Origin: Calliopsis andreniformis
Taxonomy: Eukaryota; Arthropoda; Insecta; Hymenoptera; Andrenidae
Assembly: GCF_051401765.1 (NCBI RefSeq)
Contig: NW_027480481.1
Location: 434,001-498,000 of the forward strand
Reading direction: 5' to 3'
Length of the DNA stretch: 64,000 nt
How positions within the stretch are numbered: position 1 is the first letter of the stretch; each line of letters begins with the position of its first letter. Under the pieces are notes generated by a model that saw nothing but the letters and a program-made list of their open reading frames with translations, was not told the origin of the DNA and made no database searches. The position numbers and the translations under genes were made by a program. Positions 54,801-64,000 of the stretch are shown piece after piece.

Positions 54801-56470
54801 AATCCTCATTCCTCAATCCTCAATCCTCAATCCTCAATCTTCAATACTCAATACTCAATCTGCAATCCTCAATCCTCAAACCTCAATCCTCAATCCTCAT
54901 TCCTCAATCCTCAATACCCAATCCTCAATCCTCAATCCTCAATCCTCAATCCTCAATCCTCAATCTTCAACCCTGAATCCTCAATCCTCAATCCACAATC
55001 CTCAACCTTCTATACTCAATAATCAATCTCCAATCCTAGATCGTCAATCCTCAATACTCAATCCTCAATCTTCAACCCTGAATCCTCAATCCTCAATACT
55101 CAATCCTCAATCTTCAATCCTCAATACTCAATCCTAAATCCTCAGTCCTCAATCTTCAACCCTCAACACTCAATCTTCAATCCACAATCCTCAATCCTCA
55201 ATCCTCAATCCTCAATCTTCAATCCTCATCACTAATCTTCAATCCTCAATCCTCAATCCTCAATCCTCAATCCTCATTCCTCAATCCTCAATACCCAATC
55301 CTCAATCCCCAATCCTCAATCCTCAATCCTCAATCCTCAATATTCAATCATCAATACTCAATCTACAATCATCAATCTTCAATCCTCAATACTCAATCTT
55401 CAATCCTCAATCCTCAAGCCTCAATCCTCAATCCTCAATCCTCAGGCATCAATACTCAATCTACAATATTCAATCCTCAATCCTTAATCCGCAATCCACA
55501 ATCCTCAAGCTTCAATACTAAATACTCAATCTTCAATCCTCAATCCTCAATCATCAATCCTCAATCCTCAATCCTCAATATTCAATCTTCAATACTCAAT
55601 CTTCAATCATCAATCCTCAATCCTCAATTCTCAGTCGTCAATCCTCAGTCATCAATCCTCAATCTTCAATACTCAATCGTCAATCCTTAGTCCTCAATCC
55701 TCAATCCTCAATCCTCGTTCCTCAAACCTCAATCCTCAACCCTCAGTCTTCATCCTCAATCCTCAAACTTCAATCCTCAATCCTCAATATTCAATTATCA
55801 ATACTCAATCTTCAATCCTCAATCCTCAACCCTCAATCCTCAATCCTCAATCCTCAATCCTCAATCCTCAATCCTCAATCCTCAATCCTCAATCCTCAAT
55901 CCTCAATCCTCAATCCTCGACCTTCAATACTCAATAATCAATCTCCAATCCTAGATCCTCAATCCTCGATCCTCAATCCTCATTCTTCAATCCTCAATCC
56001 TCAATCCTCAATATTCAATCCTCAATACTCAATCTTCAATCATCATCCTCAATCCTCAATTCTCAGTCGTCAATCCTCAATCCTCAATCCTCATTCTTCA
56101 ATCCTCAATACCCAATCCTCAATCTTCAATCCTCAAACATCAATCCTCAATTCTCAATCCTCAATCCTCAGTCCTGAGTCGTCGAACCTCAATCCCCGAC
56201 CCTTAGCACTCATCCTCAATCCTCAGTCCTCAATCCTCAATCCTCAATCCTCAATCCTCATTCTTCAACCCTCAATACCCAATCCACAGTCTTCAATCCT
56301 CAATCCTCAATCCTCAATCCTAATTCCTCAATCCTCATTCTTCAATCCTCAATACCCAATCCTCAATTTCAATCCTCAATCCTCAATCCTCATTTCTCAA
56401 TCCTCAATCCTCAACCCTTAGCCCTCATCCTCCATCCTCAGTACTCAATCCTCTATCCTCAATCCTCAAT
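51888..56470. repeat. 4,583-bp tandem unit, copy 2
   Basis: Apparently identical or nearly identical to copy 1 over its full length. It ends near 56,470: copy 1 ends in CCTCAATCCTCAATCCTCGA, which leads into copy 2, while copy 2 continues with plain heptamers into TATTCAATCATC. Such high similarity means either a very recent duplication or an assembly that repeated the same reads, and the sequence cannot separate these. Confidence 0.87.
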
Positions 56471-58315
56471 CCTCAATCCTCAATCCTCAATATTCAATCA
56501 TCAATACTCAATCTTCAATCATCAATCTTCAATCCTCAATACTCAATCTTCAATCTTCAATCCTCAATCCTCAACCCTCAATCCTCAATCCTCAGGCATC
56601 AATACTCAGTCTACAATATTCAATCCTCAATCCTTAATCCGCAATCCACAATCCTCAACCATCAATACTAAATACTCAATCTTCAATCCTCAATCCTCAA
56701 TCCTCAATCCTCAGTCCTCAATCCTCAATCCTCAATATTCAATCCTCAATACTCAATCTTCAATCATCAATCCTCAATCCTCAATTCTCAGTCGTCAATC
56801 CTCAGTCATCAATCCTCAATCTTCAATACTCAATCGTCAATCCTTAGTCCTCAATCCTCAATCCTCAATCCTCGTTCCTCAAACCTCAATCCTCAACCCT
56901 CAGTCTTCATCCTCAATCCTCAAACTTCAATCCTCAATCCTCAATATTCAATCATCAATACTCAATCTTCAATCTTCAATCCTCAATCCTCAATCCTCAA
57001 TCCTCAATCCTCAATCCTCAATCCTCAATCCTCAATCCTCAATCCTCAATCCTCAATCCTCAATCCTCAATCCTCAATCCTCAATCCTCAACCTTCAATA
57101 CACAATAATCAATCTCCAATCCTAGATCCTCAATCCTCGATCCTCAATCCTCATTCTTCAATCCTCAATCCTCAATCCTCAATATTCAATCCTCAATACT
57201 CAATCTTCAATCATCATCCTCAATCCTCAATTCTCAGTCGTCAATCCTCAATCCTCAATCCTCATTCTTCAATCCTCAATACCCAATCCTCAATCTTCAA
57301 TCCTCAAACATCAATCCTCAATTCTCAATCCTCAATCCTCAGTCCTGAGTCGTCGAACCTCAATCCCCGACCCTTAGCACTCATCCTCAATCCTCAGTCC
57401 TCAATCCTCAATCCTCAATCCTCAATCCTCATTCTTCAACCCTCAATACCCAATCCACAGTCTTCAATCCTCAATCCTCAATCCTGAATCCTAATTTCTC
57501 AATCCTCATTCTTCAATCCTCAATACCCAATCCTCAATTTCAATCCTCAATCCTCAATCCTCATTTCTCAATCCTCAATCCTCAACCCTTAGCCCTCATC
57601 CTCCATCCTCAGTACTCAATCCTCTATCCTCAATCCTCAATCCTCAATCCTCAATCCTCAATATTCAATCATCAATACTCAATCTTCAATCATCAATCTT
57701 CAATCCTCAATACTCAATCTTCAATCTTCAATCCTCAATCCTCAACCCTCAATCCTCAATCCTCAGGCATCAATACTCAGTCTACAATATTCAATCCTCA
57801 ATCCTTAATCCGCAATCCACAATCCTCAACCATCAATACTAAATACTCAATCTTCAATCCTCAATCCTCAATCCTCAATCCTCAGTCCTCAATCCTCAAT
57901 CCTCAATGTTCAATCCTCAATACTCAATCTTCAATCATCAATCCTCAATCCTCAATTCTCAGTCGTCAATCCTCAGTCATCAATCCTCAATCTTCAATAC
58001 TCAATCGTCAATCCTTAGTCCTCAATCCTCAATCCTCAATCCTCGTTCCTCAAACCTCAATCCTCAACCCTCAGTCTTCATCCTCAATCCTCAAACTTCA
58101 ATCCTCAATCCTCAATATTCAATCATCAATACTCAATCTTCAATCTTCAATCCTCAATCCTCAATCCTCAATCCTCAATCCTCAATCCTCAATCCTCAAT
58201 CCTCAATCCTCAATCCTCAATCCTCAATCCTCAATCCTCAATCCTCAATCCTCAACCTTCAATACACAATAATCAATCTCCAATCCTAGATCCTCAATCC
58301 TCGATCCTCAATCCT
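56471..58315. repeat. 1,171-bp tandem units
   Basis: CAGGCATCAATACTCAGTCT occurs at 56,593 and 57,764, a step of 1,171 bp. TATTCAATCATC at 56,491 and 57,662 and ACCTTCAATAC at 55,920 and 57,091 keep the same step. A related but more diverged unit precedes it (CAGGCATC at 55,443, step 1,150, with whole-heptamer indels). The second unit is cut at about 58,315, where ATTCTTCAATCCTCAATACC switches to the start of the 4,583-bp unit. Confidence 0.82.
56976..57090. repeat. Longest run of perfect CCTCAAT heptamers noticed
   Basis: About 16 consecutive heptamers without a substitution lie between AATCTTCAAT and CAACCTTCAATACACAATAA. Similar runs of 12-15 perfect heptamers are at 47,154-47,260, 51,250-51,335, 55,833-55,918 and 58,147-58,254, always just before the ACCTTCAATA phrase. 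Their lengths differ by whole heptamers between otherwise matching units, which suggests these are active slippage sites. Confidence 0.8.
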
Positions 58316-58935
58316 TATTCTTCAATCCTCAATACCCAATCCTCAGTCTTCAATCCTCAAACATCAATCCTCAATTCTCAATCCTCAATCCTCAATCCTC
58401 AATCCTCAATCCTCAATCCTCAGGCATCAATACTCAATCTACAATATTCAATCCTCAATCCTTAATCCTCAATCCACAATCCTCAACATTCAATACTCAA
58501 TACTCAATCTTCAACCCTCAATCCTCAATCCTCAATCCTCAATCCTCAATCCTCAATCCTCAATATTCAATCCTCAATACTCAATCTTCAATCATCATCC
58601 TCAATCCTCAATTCTCAGTCGTCAATCCTCAATCCTCAATCCTCATTCTTCAATCCTCAATACCCAATCCTCAATCTTCAATCCTCAAACATCAATCCTC
58701 AATTCTCAATCCTCAATCCTCAGTCCTCAGTCGTCGAACCTCAATCCCCGACCCTTAGCACTCATCCTCAATCCTCAGTCCTCAATCCTCAATCCTCAAA
58801 CCTAAATCCTCTACCGTCAGTCCTCGTCCTCAATCCTCAAACCTCAATCCTCAATCCTCAATATTCAATCATCAGTACTCAATCTTCAACCCTCAATCCT
58901 CAATCCTCAATCCTCAATCCTCAATCCTCAATCCT
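58316..58935. repeat. Partial third copy of the 4,583-bp unit start
   Basis: This follows 47,323-47,940 in order: CAGTCTTCAATCC, the CAGGCATC module, AGTCGTCGAACCTCAATCCC near 58,729, CCTAAATCCTCTACCGTCAG near 58,801. It carries two extra heptamers around 58,540 and a substitution (CATCAGTACTC near 58,869). It then departs from the 4,583-bp unit. Confidence 0.8.
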
Positions 58936-60850
58936 CAATATTCAATCATCAATACTCAATCTTCAATCATCAATCTTCAATCCTCAATACTCAATCTTCA
59001 ATCCTCAATCCTCAAGCCTCAATCCTCAATCCTCAATCCTCAGGCATCAATACTCAATCTACAATATTCAATCCTCAATCCTTAATCCGCAATCCACAAT
59101 CCTCAGCCTTCAATACTAAATACTCAATCTTCAATCCTCAATCCTCAATCCTCAATCCTCAATCCTCAATCCTCAATCCTCAATATTCAATCCTCAATAC
59201 TCAATCTTCAATCATCAATCCTCAATCCTCAATTCTCAGTCGTCAATCCTCAGTCATCAATCCTCAATCTTCAATACTCAATCGTCAATCCTTAGTCCTC
59301 AATCCTCAATCCTCAATCCTCGTTCCTCAAACCTCAATCCTCAACCCTCAGTCTCCATCCTCAATCCTCAAACCTCAATCCTCAATCCTCAATATTCAAT
59401 CATCAATACTCAATCTTCAATCCTCAATCCTCAAACCTCAATCCTCAATCCTCATTCTTCAATTCTAAATACCCAATCCTCAATCTTCAATCCTCAATCC
59501 TCAATCCTCAAGTCTCAATCCTCAATCCTCAATCCCCAGACCTCAAACATCAATATTCAACCCTGAGTCCTCGTCCACAATCCACAACCCTCAATCCTCA
59601 GTCCTCAATATTCAATCATCAATATTCAATCTTCAATCCTCAATCCTCAATCCTCAATCCTCAATCCTCAATCTTCAATCTTCAACCCTGAATCCTCAAT
59701 CCTCAATACTCATACCTCAATCTTCAATCCTCAATACTCAATCTTCAATCCTCAATCATCAATCCTCAATCCTCAATCCTCAATCTTCAATCCTCAACAC
59801 TCAATCTTCAATCCTCAATCCTCAATCCTCAATCCTCAATCCTCATTCTTCAACCCTCAATCTTCAATCCTCAGTACTCAATCTTCAATCCTCAATCCTC
59901 AATCCTCAATCCTCAATCCTCAATCCTCAATCCTCAGGCATCAATACTCAATCTACAATATTCAATCCTCAGTCCTTAATCCTCAATCCACAATCCTCAA
60001 ACTTCAATACCCAATACTCAATCTTCAATCCTCAATCCTCAATCCTCAATCCTCAATCCTCAATCCTCAATCCTCAATATTCAATCCTCTATACTCAATG
60101 TTCAATCATCAATCCTCAATCCTCAATTCTCTGTCGTCAATCCTCAGTCATCAATCCTCAATCGTCAATACTCAATCGTCAATCCTTAGTCCTCAATCCT
60201 CAATCCTCAATCCTCGTTCCTCAAACCTCAATCCTCAACCCTCAGTCTCCATCCTCAATCCTCAAACCTCAATCCTCAATCCTCAATATTCAATCATCAA
60301 TACTCAATCTTCAATCCTCAATCCTCAAACCTCAATCCTCAATCCTCATTCTTCAATCCTAAATACCCAATCCTCAATCTTCAATCCTCAATCCTCAATC
60401 CTCAATTCTCAATCCTCAATCCTTAATCCCCAGACCTCAAACATCAATATTCAACCCTGAGTCCTCGTCCACAATCCACAACCCTCAATCCTCAGTCCTC
60501 AATATTCAATCATCAATATTCAATCTTCAATCCTCAATCCTCAATCCTCAATCCTCAATCCTCAATCTTCAATCTTCAACCCTGAATCCTCAATCCTCAA
60601 TACTCAATCCTCAATCTTCAATCCACAATACTCAATCTTCAATCCTCAATCATCAATCCTCAATCCTCAATCCTCAATCTTCAATCCTCAACACTCAATC
60701 TTCAATCCTCAATCCTCAATCCTCAATCCTCAATCCTCATTCTTCAATCCTCAATACCCAATCCACAGTCTTCAATCCTCAATCCTCAATCCTCAATCCT
60801 AATTCCTCAATCCTCATTCTTCAATCCTCAATACCCAATCCTCAACTTCA
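58936..60850. repeat. Copy of 22,470-24,180 (and 43,170-44,880)
   Basis: It matches the 1.65-2.0 kb array at offset 36,466 on the left (CAGGCATC at 59,041 against 22,575) and 36,669 on the right (CAGGCATC at 59,935 against 23,266). The two offsets differ by 203 bp, explained by the segment annotated separately. The match ends near 60,850, where the sequence switches into the 1,229-bp unit. No gene is visible. Confidence 0.8.
59732..59934. repeat. 203-bp segment present here, absent at 23,266
   Basis: After TACTCATACCTCAATCTTCA the 23-kb and 44-kb copies go straight to CAGGCATC, while this copy has 203 additional bases, exactly 29 heptamers. The extra sequence resembles modules that follow the same phrase in other units, so a deletion in the 23-kb and 44-kb lineage is as likely as an insertion here. 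Confidence 0.72.
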
Positions 60851-63800
60851 ATCCTCAATCATCAATCCTCAATCCTCAATCCTCAATCCTCAGTACTTAA
60901 TCCTCTATCCTCAATCTTCAATTCTCAATACTCAATCTTCAATCCTCATTCCTCAATCCTCAATCCTCAATCCTCAATTTTCAATCCTCAATACTCAATC
61001 TGCAATCCTCAATCCTCAGTCCTCAATCCTCAATCCGCAATCCTCATTCTTCAATCCTCAATACCCAGTCCTCAATCTTCAATCCTCAATCCTCAATCCT
61101 CAATTCTCAATCGTCAATCCTCAATCCCAAGACCTCAAACATCAATACTCAACCCTCAGTCCTCGTCCTCAATCCACAACCCTCAATCTTCAATCATGAA
61201 TACTCAATCTTCGATCCTCAATCCTCAATCCTCAATCCTGAATCCTCATACTTCAATACTCAATACCCAATCCTCAATCTTCAATCCTCAATCCTCAATC
61301 CTCAATTCTCAATCCTCAATCTTCAGCCCTCAGTCCTCTTAAATCAATTGTCAGTCCTCAGTCCTCAATAGAGTATCCTCAATTCACAGTTTTCAATACT
61401 CAATCCCCATTCTTCACTCTTCAAATCTCAGTCCACAAATATCAATTCTCATCACTAAACCATCAAGACTCTGTCCTCAATCTTCAATCCTCAATCTTCA
61501 ATCCTCAACATTCAATCATCAATAATCAATCTTCAATCATCAATCCTCAATCCTCAATCCTCAATCCTCAATCCTGAATATTCAATCCTCAGTCCCCAAT
61601 CCTCAATCTTCAATCCTCAGTCCTCAATCCTCAATCCTCAATTCTCAATACTCAGTCCTCAGTCCTCAAACCTCAGCGCTCAATCCTCAATCCTCTATCA
61701 TCAATCCTCAATCTTCAATACTCAATACTCAATCCTCAATCCTCAATCCTCAATCCTCAATCATCAATCCTCAATCTTCAATACTCAATCCTCAACCCCA
61801 ATGCTCAATACTCAACCATCAACCCTCAATTCTCAATACTCAATAGAATATCCTGAATTCTCAGGATTCAATACTCAAACCTCAAACCTCAGCCCTCAGC
61901 CCTCATCCTCCATCTTCAATCCTCTATCCTCAATCCTCAATCTTCAATCCTCAATACTCAATCTTCAATCCTCAATCCTCAATCCTCAATCCTCATTCTT
62001 CAATCCTCAATACCCAATCCTCAATCTTCAATCCTCAATCCTCAATCCTCAATTCTCAATCCTCAATCCTCGATCCTCAATCCTCAATCATCAATCCTCA
62101 ATCCTCAATCCTCAATCCTCAGTACTTAATCCTCTATCCTCAATCTTCAATTCTCAATACTCAATCTTCAATCCTCATTCCTCAATCCTCAATCCTCAAT
62201 CCTCAATTTTCAATCCTCAATACTCAATCTGCAATCCTCAATCCTCAGTCCTCAATCCTCAATCCGCAATCCTCATTCTTCAATCCTCAATACCCAGTCC
62301 TCAATCTTCAATCCTCAATCCTCAATCCTCAATTCTCAATCGTCAATCCTCAATCCCAAGACCTCAAACATCAATACTCAACCCTCAGTCCTCGTCCTCA
62401 ATCCACAACCCTCAATCTTCAATCATCAATACTCAATCTTCGATCCTCAATCCTCAATCCTCAATCCTGAATCCTCATACTTCAATACTCAATACCCAAT
62501 CCTCAATCTTCAATCCTCAATCCTCAATCCTCAATTCTCAATCCTCAATCCTCAGTCCTCTGTCCTCAAACCTCAATCCTCTACCCTCAGCCCTCATCCT
62601 CCGTCCTCAATCCTCAATCATCAATCCTCAATCTTATATCCTCAATATTCAATCTTCAATCCTCAATCCTCAATCCTCAATCCTCAGTGATCAATACTCA
62701 ATCTTCAATACTCAACCCTCAATCCTCAATCCTCAATCCTCAATCCTCAATCCTCAATCTTCAATCCTCAATCCTCAATCCTCAATCTTCAATCCTCAAT
62801 ACTCAATCTGCAATCCTCAATCCTCAAACCTCAATCCTCAATCCTCATTCTTCAATCCTCAATGCCCAATCCTCAATCCTCAATCCTCAATCCTCAATCC
62901 TCAATTCTCATCCCTCAATCCTTAATCCTCAGACCTCGAACATCAGTATTCAACCCTCAGTCCACGTACTCAATCCACAACCCTCAATCCTCAGTCCTCA
63001 ATATTCAATCATCAATATTCAATCTTCAATCCTCAACACTCAATCTTCAATCCTCAACCCTCAATCCTCAATCCTCAATCCTCATTCTTCAATCCTCAAT
63101 ACCCAATCCACAGTCTTCAATCCTCAATCCTCAATCCTCAATCCTAATTCCTCAATCCTCATTCTTCAATCCTCAATACCCAATCCTCAATTTCAATCCT
63201 CAGTCCTCAATCCTCATTTCTCAATCCTCAATCCTCAACCCTTAGCCCTCATCCTCCATCCTCAGTACTCAATCCTCTATCCTCAATCTTCAATCCCCAA
63301 TACTCAATCTTCAATCCTCATTCCTCAATCCTCAATCCTCAATCCTCAATCCTCAATCTTCAATCCTCAATACTCAATCTGCAATCCTCAATCCTCAAAC
63401 CTCAATCCTCAATCCTCATTCCTCAATCCTCAATACCCAATCCTCAATCCTCAATCCTCAATCCTCAATGCTCAATATTGAATCATCAATACTCAATCTT
63501 CAATCATCAATCTTCAATCCTCAATACTCAATCTTCAATCCTCAATCCTCAGTCCTCAATCCTCAGGCATCAATACTCAATCTACAATATTCAATCCTCA
63601 ATCCTTAATCCGCAATCCACAATCCTCAACCTTCAATACTAAATACTCAATCTACAATCCTCAATCCTCAATCCTCAATCCTCAATCCTCAATCCTCAAT
63701 CCTCAATATTCAATCCTCAATACTCAATCTTCAATCATCAATCCTCAATCCTCAATTCTCAGTCGTCAATCCTCAGTCATCAATCCTCAATCTTCAATAC

Positions 63801-64000
63801 TCAATCGTCAATCCTTAGTCCTCAATCCTCAATCCTCAATCCTCGTTCTTCAAGCCTCAATCCTCAACCCTCAGTCTTCATCCTCAATCCTCAAACTTCA
63901 ATCCTCAATCCTCAATATTCAATCATCAATACTCAATCTTCAATCCTCAATCCTCAAACCTCAATCCTCAGTCCTCATTCTTCAATCCTAAATACCCAAT
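60851..64000. repeat. Block A copy 4, partial, running off the window
   Basis: It matches 38,888-42,037 at offset 21,963 to the last base of the window. It starts inside a 1,229-bp unit (CAGTACTTAATCCTCTATCC near 60,889), then has a full landmark at 61,335, an inverted repeat at 61,850 and TTATATCC at 62,634. The private markers G at 61,198, G at 61,467 and C at 63,058 are all those of the 38.9-42.0 kb copy, making that copy its closest relative in the window. Confidence 0.88.
61850..61867. other. 7-bp inverted repeat with EcoRI site
   Basis: Identical element in block A copy 4. Preceding base T and following base T do not pair, so the stem is limited to 7 bp in all six copies. Confidence 0.8.

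Larger units (their letters stand above)
1..64000. repeat. CCTCAAT heptamer satellite array, whole window
   Basis: The whole window reads as CCTCAAT repeated head to tail in one orientation. Common single-base variants are CTTCAAT, ACTCAAT, ATTCAAT, ATCAATC, CCTCAGT, CCTCAAA and CCCTCAA. G is nearly absent from the + strand, which gives an extreme and constant strand bias. No inversion is visible: ATTGAGG-type reads never take over on the + strand. I saw no unique sequence longer than a few dozen bases. Tandem arrays on this scale are typical of eukaryotic satellite DNA; the chromosome location and species are unknown. The orientation is constant, but the repeats are not homogeneous: variants cluster into modules and higher-order units listed separately. 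Confidence 0.97.

Noticed and set aside
47305..56470. Long terminal repeats of a giant mobile element (4.58-kb direct repeats)
   Set aside because: The two copies are directly adjacent with nothing between them and contain only heptamer satellite, so they are tandem units and not element ends.
1209..63481. Dozens of long + strand open frames (up to 374 codons) encoding Ser/Asn/Gln/Pro/Ile/Leu-rich proteins, several repeated almost exactly
   Set aside because: A 7-base repeat without a stop codon reads open in all three + frames as the cycle SSILNPQ, and often two frames are open at once over the same bases. The - strand has TGA in every frame each 21 bases, which explains the one-sided pattern. 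Conservation between copies is that of the DNA block, not of one frame. No start context, promoter or folded domain is visible.
1..64000. Transposable elements, tRNA or rRNA genes hidden in the array
   Set aside because: No poly-A tails, target-site duplications, terminal repeats, or cloverleaf-like G/C-balanced stretches were seen. The near absence of G on one strand rules out structured RNA genes of ordinary composition.
1..64000. Assigning a species or chromosome
   Set aside because: No gene, rRNA or known transposon is present to anchor it, and I cannot match the heptamer to a named satellite from memory with confidence.

Overview
The window is wall-to-wall satellite DNA. All 64 kb is a degenerate tandem array of one heptanucleotide, CCTCAAT on the + strand (ATTGAGG on the - strand). 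I found no stretch of unique sequence, no credible protein gene, no tRNA or rRNA, no transposon and no CRISPR array. The + strand is almost only C, A and T. The scarce G residues come from variant heptamers such as CCTCAGT, CCTCGTC and CCTGAAT. This points to a eukaryotic heterochromatic block (pericentromeric, subtelomeric, B or sex chromosome, or similar). The sequence alone does not identify the organism.

There is structure above the heptamer at several scales. (1) Variant heptamers form recognisable modules of 80-400 bp that recur in fixed order. (2) Modules form higher-order units: 383/397-bp tandem units at 14.2, 26.1, 33.2 and 36.5 kb; a 1,171-bp unit at 55.4-58.3 kb; a unit of about 1.65-2.0 kb at 20.4-26.0 and 41.1-46.7 kb; a 1,229-bp tandem pair at 0.7-3.2 kb that recurs at 38.1-40.6 kb; and a 4,583-bp tandem pair at 47.3-56.5 kb. 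(3) Multi-kilobase blocks are copied within the window with almost no differences: 1-3,655 to 37,401-41,055; about 18,650-26,019 to 39,350-46,727; 14,115-17,977 to 26,000-29,861; and 38,890-42,037 to 60,850-64,000.

Layout from left to right: block A with its 1,229-bp tandem pair (1-3,655); an older, more irregular array (3,656-14,114); block C (14,115-17,977); a second block A with only one 1,229-bp unit (17,978-20,355); a 1.65-2.0 kb higher-order array (20,356-26,019); a second block C and its extensions (26,020-37,400); a third block A with two units (37,401-41,055); a near-identical copy of the higher-order array (41,056-46,727); the 4.58-kb tandem pair (47,305-56,470); 1.17-kb units (to 58,315); mosaic sequence (to 60,850); and a fourth, partial block A running off the right edge.

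Long open frames occur only on the + strand because a heptamer without a stop codon reads through in all three frames as a cycle of Ser-Ser-Ile-Leu-Asn-Pro-Gln. The complementary heptamer places a TGA in every - strand frame each 21 bases. These frames are a by-product of the repeat and are not annotated as genes. The most useful content is the recombination record: sharp chimeric junctions, shared single-base markers and indels that are whole numbers of heptamers. A second notable feature is a 7-bp inverted repeat with an EcoRI site, found in six copies in an array that otherwise has almost no self-complementarity.
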